Shown here piece after piece: positions 4,721 to 9,231 of a DNA stretch of 9,231 nt. The first letter of the stretch is position 1. Each line of letters opens with the position of its first letter. The notes under the pieces are model-generated. The model saw only the letters and a list, made by a program, of their open reading frames with translations. It did no database searches and had not been told where the DNA came from. The position numbers and the translations under genes were made by a program. The DNA comes from Clostridiales bacterium (GTDB lineage: Bacteria; Bacillota; Clostridia; Christensenellales; Aristaeellaceae): the NCBI GenBank assembly GCA_004555535.1, contig SFHU01000113.1, positions 1-9,231 of the forward strand, given 5' to 3'.

Positions 4721-5917
4721 TCAGCGCTCCGCCAGCAGGGAGGCGTAGTACTCCGCCTTCTCCTCGGGCGTGGAGACGTTGCACAGATACATCATATCCG
4801 CCATCGCGCCGGAGAGCGCCTTCGGGATGCGCTGCGCCATCTTGATCTTGTCGCCGTACTTGGACATGATCGCGTTGTGATCCATGACGAAGTTCTTGCC
4901 GTCGCGGCGGCCGCAGTAGCAGCAGTAGAAGTGCTCCGCACCGTTGTCCGGCACCGTGCGGCGGTTGAAGGCGACCATGTCCGCCCAGATCTTGTAGACG
5001 TCGCAGGAGTTGGCGAAGTTGAACATGTCCGCGCTGAAGCCGCCGGAGGGGCGCATGTTGACCTCAAGGCCCAGGATGTCGCCCTTCTTGCCCAGCGCCG
5101 GCTGGTCGTCGTTGAGGACGAAGAACTCGAGATGGACGAAGCGGCTCTTGACGCCGAAGGCAGCGACCGTGCGGCGGCCGACGTCGCGCATGGCCTCGGG
5201 CAGCTCCTTCTCGATGTAATAGCAGGAGTTGCCGTTGGTGTTGACAGTGTCCATGATGGAATCCATCGTGACGTTGCCCGTCTCAAAGAGCGGGTTGCCC
5301 TGCGCGTCGATGATGCCGTCGTAGGTATGCACGGTGCCGTTGACGAACTCCTCCATGATGTAGAGGACGTCGTCCTTGGTCGCGAAGAAGTAGTTGAGCT
5401 CGTCGTCGTTTTTGAGCTTGTAGGTATGGGAGGCGCCCACGCCGTTGTCCGGCTTGACGATGACCGGGTAGCCGACCTCGGCGATGAAGTCCTTGCAGCC
5501 GGTGTAATCGCGCACGAGGTGCCAGCGCGCGGTCTTGATGCCCGCCTTGGCATAGTAGGCCTTCATCGCGGACTTGTACTTGACGGCCTCCATGTCGCTG
5601 ACCTGGAAGCCGGTCGTGATGTTGAAGGCGGTGCGCAGCGCGGCGTCGCGCTCGAGCCAGTATTCGTTGTTGCTCTCCAGCCAGTCGATCTTGCCGTGCT
5701 TGTAGGTCAGGAAGGCGACGGCGCGGAAGACCTCGTCGTAGTTCTCCAGCGAGGAAACCTTGTAGTATTCGTTCAGGGAGGCCTTGAGCTCCGGCATCAG
5801 CTGGTCATACGGGCAGTCGCCGATGCCCAGCACGTTCATGCCGTTGCGCTTGAGCTCAGCGCAGAACTTCCAGTAGTTCGTCGGGAAATTCGGGGAGATG
5901 AAGACGAAGTTTTTCAT
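4721..5917 (-). CDS. ATP-grasp domain carboxylate-amine ligase of unknown substrate
   Basis: This is an ATP-grasp enzyme, a family that activates a carboxylate as acyl-phosphate and joins it to an amine or similar nucleophile. The start is ATG 5917, 8 bases after AAGGAG; a GTG at 5926 abuts the RBS and is rejected. The 398-aa soluble product has an N-terminal pre-ATP-grasp region (ISPNFPTNYWKFCAELKRNG, 7-26; WLESNNEYW, 79-87), then PVIVKPDNGVGASHTY with nucleotide-binding Lys155 and a glycine loop. Residues YIMEEFVNG (186-194) form the hinge, and HLEFF (Glu264) with GLEVNMRPSGG (Glu285, Asn287, Arg289) supplies metal and phosphate ligands. All expected catalytic residues are present. Its C-terminal part (about 325-398, with CCYCGRR at 332-338) is specific to the subgroup. 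It sits 78 bases downstream of the esterase gene, probably cotranscribed. The substrate is unknown. Confidence 0.9.
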   Translation of the reverse strand: MKNFVFISPNFPTNYWKFCAELKRNGMNVLGIGDCPYDQLMPELKASLNEYYKVSSLENYDEVFRAVAFLTYKHGKIDWLESNNEYWLERDAALRTAFNITTGFQVSDMEAVKYKSAMKAYYAKAGIKTARWHLVRDYTGCKDFIAEVGYPVIVKPDNGVGASHTYKLKNDDELNYFFATKDDVLYIMEEFVNGTVHTYDGIIDAQGNPLFETGNVTMDSIMDTVNTNGNSCYYIEKELPEAMRDVGRRTVAAFGVKSRFVHLEFFVLNDDQPALGKKGDILGLEVNMRPSGGFSADMFNFANSCDVYKIWADMVAFNRRTVPDNGAEHFYCCYCGRRDGKNFVMDHNAIMSKYGDKIKMAQRIPKALSGAMADMMYLCNVSTPEEKAEYYASLLAER

Positions 5918-5995
5918 TTGAAACACTCCTTTTCATGAGTAAATAAATGAAGGGCCATATCAAAGGGAAAGGCGGCTTTGAAAAAGAGGAGCCTC

Positions 5996-6754
5996 TTACT
6001 GCTCGCCGAGGATGAAGGGCAGGTAATAGGCCGTCTGCTTGTACCACCAGTCCCAGTCGTGGTTGACGTCGTAGCCCCAGAAGTTGACCCAGCCGTTGAT
6101 GCCCTTGCGCCTGAGCACGCCGTCAAGCCGCGCGGTGCTCGCCTTGAGCACGTCCTCCCACGCGCCCTGGCCGACGCAGATGATGATCTTGCGCTCGTTG
6201 TACATGCGGATGTACGGGTGATCCGCCGGCAGGCCGGCGAGGTAGTCGCACGGGGAATTGGCGTAGACGAGATCGTCCATGTAGTCGCCGAAGGCGTCCC
6301 TGGAGTCATAGACGCCGGAGAGGGCGAGGACGCTGTCAAACAGATCCGGACGGCGGAAGAAGAGGTTCGCCGCGTGCTGCGCGCCCATCGAGCAGCCAAA
6401 CGTCGTGATGGCCTCCTGATGCCAGTTGCGCTCGCCGGCGAGATGATGGATGGTTGGCACCATTTCCTCGACGATGTAGCGGTACCAGCGCTCATGCTGC
6501 TCGATGCGCTGGCGCGGGTTGCCGCCCTTGTTGGCCCAGGTCTCGTTGTCGATGGTATCGATGGAGAAGACCATGACCTTGCCCTCGTCGATCCACGGAC
6601 GGAAGACGTCGTCCATGTGGAAGTTTTCAAAGTCGAAGAAACGGCCTGCCTGGCAGGGGATGAAGAGAACAGGCTTGCCGCGGTGGCCGTAGACCTTGAA
6701 CTCCATGTCGCGGCCCAGACAGTGGGAATAATTCTTGAAATAACGGATTTCCAT
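5996..6754 (-). CDS. Cytoplasmic alpha/beta-hydrolase esterase (putative esterase, PF00756-like)
   Basis: This is an esterase-type alpha/beta hydrolase of 252 aa with no signal peptide. The start is ATG 6754, 8 bases after AAAGGAG; the longer frame upstream runs through the promoter and is not coding. Key features are the strand MEFKVYGHRGKPVLFIPCQAG (17-37), the nucleophile elbow GCSMG with Ser122 (GxSxG), an acid residue probably in GAWED (197-201), and a late His232 in DVNHDWDWW. The WANKGGN (73-79) and HERWYRYIVEEMVP (87-100) segments are typical of the esterase D/antigen 85-like group, which hydrolyses esters or thioesters or transfers acyl groups. It is the first gene of a two-gene unit with the ATP-grasp ligase, which suggests both act on the same small molecule. 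A weak hairpin and T-stretch after its stop could dampen downstream expression. Confidence 0.88.
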   Translation of the reverse strand: MEIRYFKNYSHCLGRDMEFKVYGHRGKPVLFIPCQAGRFFDFENFHMDDVFRPWIDEGKVMVFSIDTIDNETWANKGGNPRQRIEQHERWYRYIVEEMVPTIHHLAGERNWHQEAITTFGCSMGAQHAANLFFRRPDLFDSVLALSGVYDSRDAFGDYMDDLVYANSPCDYLAGLPADHPYIRMYNERKIIICVGQGAWEDVLKASTARLDGVLRRKGINGWVNFWGYDVNHDWDWWYKQTAYYLPFILGEQ

Positions 6755-6800
6755 GCGTGAATCTCCTTTGTAGCCGATGATGAGGGCATGTATGGAAATA

Positions 6801-6829
6801 AGTATAAGACAGAGGATCAAATCTGTCAA
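6801..6829 (-). promoter_or_regulatory. Sigma-A promoter for the esterase/ATP-grasp unit
   Basis: On the minus strand a perfect TTGACA (6829-6824) and TATACT (6806-6801) are separated by 17 bases. Transcription would start near 6794, about 40 bases before the esterase ATG at 6754. No other promoter is seen before the ATP-grasp gene. Confidence 0.88.
6808..6827. promoter_or_regulatory. Inverted repeat inside the esterase promoter, candidate operator
   Basis: GACAGA (6808-6813) and TCTGTC (6822-6827) are perfect reverse complements separated by 8 bases. The repeat covers most of the spacer and overlaps the -35 box, where a repressor would block polymerase. Part of the match is forced by the -35 sequence itself, so confidence is limited. 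Confidence 0.4.
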
Positions 6830-6950
6830 TTCGAAGCGTGGATTTTGTTGGCTTTTCTGGCTCTTTTTGGTGGAATTGCCCCGAAAAACCAAAGAAAAAT
6901 GACGCTTGTGTTCACGCGGAGGCGGTTGACAGATGGTTGACGGCGGCCTC

Positions 6951-6982
6951 AAAAGGGCGCCGCGGGACAAAGCGCGGCGCCC
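6951..6982 (-). terminator. Intrinsic terminator of the DUF4397 gene
   Basis: A perfect 10-bp stem has arms GGGCGCCGCG (6955-6964) and CGCGGCGCCC (6973-6982) with an 8-base loop, followed on the minus strand by TTTT (6954-6951). It begins 4 bases past the stop codon of the DUF4397 gene. Confidence 0.82.
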
Positions 6983-6986
6983 TGGA

Positions 6987-7949
6987 TCAGTCCTCCACGA
7001 CCAGCGTCGTCACGGCGTTGTAGCCGGGGCCGCTGCTCACGAGGAAGACGCTGTAGCGATGCCCGCCCTGCACCTGCAGGTAGAGCGTGGCGACGGTGTC
7101 GGGCAGCGGGTTCATGCCGATGAACGCGCTGTCGAGCGTCTCGATGTCCGTGTAGGCGGGTGCGGGGAGCAGGTTCGTCTCCGCAAAGAGAAACTGATAC
7201 GCGCCCGGCGCGATGCGCTTGGCGCTGGTCGTCTCCTTGAAGCGCACGTCCGCGAAGACGACGCGCCCGTCGGAGAGCAGAACGTCGATGGGGCCGCTGT
7301 TGTAGGCGAGGTTGCTGACGCGGAAGGTCGCGCCCTGCCTGGCCGGCGCGCAGCAGGCATCCGAGATCTGCACGAGCTCCAGCCCTCCGGCGCGGTTGAC
7401 GATGGCGACCGTGTAGCGCTCGCCGCGTACAAACGGCAGCGTCCTTTGCAGGTAGATGTAGCCGTCCTGACCCGCCACCGTGATCGTCTGATACCCGGAG
7501 CGCAGGCGGACGTAGGCGGAAACCGACGAGGCGCCCAGCAGCGGCACGGCCAGCGCGCTGCCCACATAGATGCGCAGCGGGCGGTAGCCGTAGGCCGCGT
7601 TGAGGAAGCGTGCGGCGGCATAGCCGGCGTAGACCGGGACGTTCCCACTGCCGGGCAGGGGCTGAATCGCGCCGCCGGGGATGGAGGGCGTGCCCGGCGT
7701 GGGAATCGAAGGGACGCTGGGGGTTGGCGTGGAGGGGGTCTGCCCTCCGCCGGGGCCGGGGTAGACGGGAAAACTCTGCTCGGGTGTCGGGAGGGGAACG
7801 ACGGGAATCTGGCCCTCATCGGGGCCGGGGAAAACGGGGAAGCTCTGCTCGGGCGTGGGGAGGGGAACGACGGGAATCTGCCCCTCGTCAACGGCGGGCA
7901 TATCCCCTTCAGCAGGCAGCGAAGGGGTCGGAAGATCGCGGTTTTCCAT
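6987..7949 (-). CDS. Proline-rich DUF4397 domain protein
   Basis: The 320-aa product starts at ATG 7949, the first in-frame start downstream of the only good Shine-Dalgarno site. Residues 1 to about 105 are a low-complexity Pro/Thr/Gly/Ser region containing a 23-residue unit repeated twice in tandem (21-43 and 44-66). From about 113 on are two beta-rich DUF4397-like modules: the first begins ARFLNAAYGYRPLRIYVG and includes SGYQTITV and ERYTVAIVNRAGG; the second (about 208-300) has FRVSNLAYNSGPIDVLLSDG and APGAYQFLFAET. A CC pair sits between them (DACCAPARQ). There is no signal peptide, lipobox or membrane segment, although DUF4397 proteins are often surface or envelope associated; a spore-coat or non-classical location is possible but unproven. 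It has its own terminator and an unusual hairpin-bridged RBS. The function of DUF4397 is not established. Confidence 0.85.
   Translation of the reverse strand: MENRDLPTPSLPAEGDMPAVDEGQIPVVPLPTPEQSFPVFPGPDEGQIPVVPLPTPEQSFPVYPGPGGGQTPSTPTPSVPSIPTPGTPSIPGGAIQPLPGSGNVPVYAGYAAARFLNAAYGYRPLRIYVGSALAVPLLGASSVSAYVRLRSGYQTITVAGQDGYIYLQRTLPFVRGERYTVAIVNRAGGLELVQISDACCAPARQGATFRVSNLAYNSGPIDVLLSDGRVVFADVRFKETTSAKRIAPGAYQFLFAETNLLPAPAYTDIETLDSAFIGMNPLPDTVATLYLQVQGGHRYSVFLVSSGPGYNAVTTLVVED
7752..7889 (-). repeat. Two tandem 69-bp coding repeats in the proline-rich region
   Basis: Two adjacent 69-base units (7752-7820 and 7821-7889) encode the same 23 residues apart from one Tyr/Phe exchange, each containing IPVVPLPTPEQSFPV. 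The near-identity at DNA level points to recent duplication or to slippage and unequal recombination. Confidence 0.88.
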
Positions 7950-7987
7950 GATGCATGGACGGAGGAAGGCCTCCGTCCGCCTCCTTT
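7950..7987 (-). promoter_or_regulatory. Ribosome binding site with a hairpin between Shine-Dalgarno and start codon
   Basis: On the minus strand the order is AAAGGAGG (7987-7980), one C, a perfect 9-bp hairpin (arms GGACGGAGG at 7978-7970 and CCTCCGTCC at 7965-7957, loop CCTT), seven bases, then ATG at 7949. The linear distance is 30 bases, too long for initiation; with the hairpin folded the effective spacing is 8 bases. No in-frame ATG, GTG or TTG lies closer to the Shine-Dalgarno site. The folded structure would position the ribosome correctly. Confidence 0.6.
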
Positions 7988-8051
7988 CAAGGCAGGATAC
8001 TGCATCGTATGCGCCGCGCGGCGGGCGGGTTCTGCGGGGCGCGGACGGGCT

Positions 8052-8080
8052 TTGAAAAAAACTGTCGTTTTGGGTAAAAG
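8052..8080 (+). promoter_or_regulatory. Possible promoter for the PG-binding protein
   Basis: TTGAAA (8052-8057) and TAAAAG (8075-8080) are spaced by 17 bases, with GGG just ahead of the -10. The -10 matches consensus at only four positions. The predicted leader would be about 107 bases. A second -10-like TATACC at 8110 has no clear -35. Confidence 0.35.
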
Positions 8081-8193
8081 GGTGTGCAAAAACGCCCGCT
8101 TTCCGCGTCTATACCATAAGAGGACGGGCGAAGCGAGAGAAAGCCGTCCCCCGCAGAAAAGCGGAAAACGGATCCGAAGGGAGAAAAGCGGAA

Positions 8194-9231
8194 ATGAAGA
8201 GATGGATATCCCTGCTGCTGGCGGCGCTTCTGGCACTGCACATGGGCGCGGCGCTGGCTCAGAGCTACAGCCAGGGCGATTATGCGGACGAGATTGCGAC
8301 GATTCAGCAGGCGTTGACAGATCTGGACCTGTATTACGCGGGCATCACCGGCCATTTCGGCGAGCGGACGGAGAAAGCGGTCAGGCTCTTTCAGAAGAAG
8401 GCCGGCCTGCCGCAGACGGGCGTTGCCGACGAGCGGACGATTGAGCTGCTCTATCTGCGCACGGGGACGCAGGCGCCCGCGGCGCAGACGGGCAGCACGG
8501 GCGGGACGATCAGCGTCGATCAACTCCTGCGCGAGGGGAGCACGGGCAGCGCCGTGCGCGCGCTGCAGGAGAAGCTCAAGGCGCTGGGGAACTACGACGG
8601 CACGGTCACGGGGCGCTACGGCCCGCTGACCAAGGAGGCCGTGCGCCGGTTTCAGCGGGCGAACGGGCTGACAGCGGACGGCATCGCCGGCCCGAAGACG
8701 CTCACAGCGCTCGGACAGCTGGAGGCCGGAGACGCTGCGGCGGGAGAAAGCAGCCTGAATGGAGGCGCGCAGGGGAACGACAGTCTGCTCCGGCTGAACT
8801 CGAGCGGCAGCGCCGTGCGCGCGCTGCAGACAAACCTGCAGACGCTGGGCTATTACGGGGGTGCGGTCACGGGCAACTATGGGCGGCTGACGAAGGAGGC
8901 CGTGCGCGTCTTCCAGCGCGAGCATGACCTGAGCGCGGACGGCGTCGCTGGACCGAGGACGCTCGCCGCGATACAGGGCGAGCTGGCCCGGGAGGAGGAG
9001 CGCGCCGGTCTGCCTGAAACGCCTGTCGCGGGCACGACGCCTGCGCCGGGCACGACAGCTTCCCCGGACACGACGATTGCGCCGGCGGCCTCCCCGGATA
9101 CGGGCGCACTTGCCGCGGTCGAAAGACTGAACACGGAATGGGTGCTGCGGCGCACGAGCCGCAACGGCCACGTCACGCGGCTGCAGAAGGCGCTCGCGGC
9201 GCTGGGCTACTTCAAGGAGAGCGCGACGGGC
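8194..9231 (+). CDS. Secreted multi-repeat peptidoglycan-binding protein (3' end off the right edge)
   Basis: The frame is open from ATG 8194 to the end of the window (346 codons). AGGGAG lies about 10 bases upstream of the start. The protein opens with a signal peptide, MKRWISLLLAALLALHMGAA, with likely cleavage after ALA at residue 22. PG_binding_1-type modules follow at about 26-86 (divergent), 115-173, 202-260 and 316 onward (cut by the edge). Each has the pattern ALQ..L..LGYYxGxVTGxYGxLTKEAVRxFQ followed by GLTADGIAGPKTL. Linkers are Ala/Gly/Ser/Thr rich; that at about 265-310 is Pro/Thr rich with PGTT and SPDT units. In this family such modules bind the cell wall and usually carry a C-terminal hydrolase or other domain, which here would be outside the window. 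Function beyond wall binding cannot be judged. Confidence 0.92.
   Translation, partial: MKRWISLLLAALLALHMGAALAQSYSQGDYADEIATIQQALTDLDLYYAGITGHFGERTEKAVRLFQKKAGLPQTGVADERTIELLYLRTGTQAPAAQTGSTGGTISVDQLLREGSTGSAVRALQEKLKALGNYDGTVTGRYGPLTKEAVRRFQRANGLTADGIAGPKTLTALGQLEAGDAAAGESSLNGGAQGNDSLLRLNSSGSAVRALQTNLQTLGYYGGAVTGNYGRLTKEAVRVFQREHDLSADGVAGPRTLAAIQGELAREEERAGLPETPVAGTTPAPGTTASPDTTIAPAASPDTGALAAVERLNTEWVLRRTSRNGHVTRLQKALAALGYFKESATG
8536..8973 (+). repeat. Two near-identical PG-binding modules at DNA level
   Basis: Modules 2 (8536-8712) and 3 (8797-8973) share long identical stretches. One 24-base identical block lies at 8545-8568 and 8806-8829, and another surrounds AAGGAGGCCGTGCGC in both. 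This indicates recent duplication or gene conversion between modules. Confidence 0.7.

Noticed and set aside
3291..4784. Long minus-strand open frame of 497 codons opposite the PIG-L gene
   Set aside because: It is antisense to a well-supported gene with catalytic motifs, runs across both intergenic hairpins and has no RBS or domain signature; it reflects GC-rich codon bias.
4580..5938. Plus-strand 452-codon frame opposite the ATP-grasp gene
   Set aside because: It is rich in Val/Asp/His/Arg as expected for an antisense shadow, starts inside the inverted repeat and would run through a strong terminator.
5918..5998. Weak hairpin AAGAG-4-CTCTT with T-stretch between esterase and ATP-grasp genes
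   Set aside because: A 5-bp stem is too weak to call a terminator; at most it slightly dampens read-through.
8000..8015. CATACGAT on the minus strand resembling a sigma-E type sporulation -10 for the DUF4397 gene
   Set aside because: No matching -35 in the GC-only sequence upstream; one short match is not enough.
6933..8444. Plus-strand 503-codon frame spanning the DUF4397 gene and the start of the PG-binding gene
   Set aside because: It crosses a terminator and the intergenic region and is out of frame with the PG-binding protein; no recognisable domain.
8628..8645. AAGGAGG-CC-GTG inside the PG-binding gene, looking like an internal RBS and start
   Set aside because: It encodes the conserved KEAV of the module in frame and recurs in the next module; the spacing to GTG is too short for initiation.

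Overview
The window is GC-rich throughout, with strong Shine-Dalgarno sites (AAGGAG/GGAGG), consensus sigma-A promoters in short AT-rich gaps, and GC-rich hairpin terminators. The protein families (TRAP transporter, secreted LmbE-like deacetylase, DUF4397 surface-type protein, multi-repeat PG_binding_1 protein) and an AbrB/SpoVT-type gene start suggest a high-GC, probably gut-associated Clostridia (Christensenellales-like) genome. This assignment is inference from gene content and style, not from a marker gene. No rRNA, tRNA, CRISPR array, integrase or transposase was found.

Layout. (1) 1-2579, minus strand: a TRAP transporter operon dctP-dctQ-dctM, with dctM cut by the left edge. It has a near-perfect promoter (TTGACA-16-TACAAT), an inverted repeat just upstream of the -35, a leader hairpin, and a hairpin with T-run between dctP and dctQ that probably keeps the binding protein more abundant than the membrane subunits. 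(2) 2580-2980: mostly non-coding. It holds the first 12 codons of an AbrB/SpoVT-family regulator behind a perfect RBS, cut off by a stop codon. (3) 2981-4535, plus strand: a 68-aa cysteine-containing conserved small protein, then a secreted PIG-L/LmbE deacetylase with an N-terminal beta-rich domain and its own strong promoter. (4) 4536-4720, between convergent genes: a 15-bp inverted repeat ending in a T-run. It encloses a TTGACC-17-TATCAT promoter whose only visible product would be a roughly 95-nt RNA ending at a second, strong terminator. (5) 4721-6829, minus strand: a two-gene unit of a cytoplasmic alpha/beta-hydrolase esterase followed by an ATP-grasp ligase, under a TTGACA-17-TATACT promoter with an inverted repeat in its spacer. 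(6) 6951-7987, minus strand: a proline-rich DUF4397 protein whose Shine-Dalgarno site is separated from its start codon by a 9-bp hairpin. (7) 8194 to the right edge, plus strand: a secreted protein with at least four peptidoglycan-binding repeats, cut by the window end.

The genes do not form one pathway. The TRAP operon imports an unidentified carboxylate-type solute. The esterase/ATP-grasp pair looks like a small-molecule ligation and hydrolysis (or acyl transfer) module of unknown substrate. The PIG-L deacetylase and the PG-binding protein act outside the membrane, probably on envelope or environmental glycans. The most unusual signals are the nested promoter/operator/terminator with a possible orphan RNA at 4571-4700, the hairpin-bridged ribosome binding site at 7950-7987, and the AbrB/SpoVT gene stub at 2744-2797.
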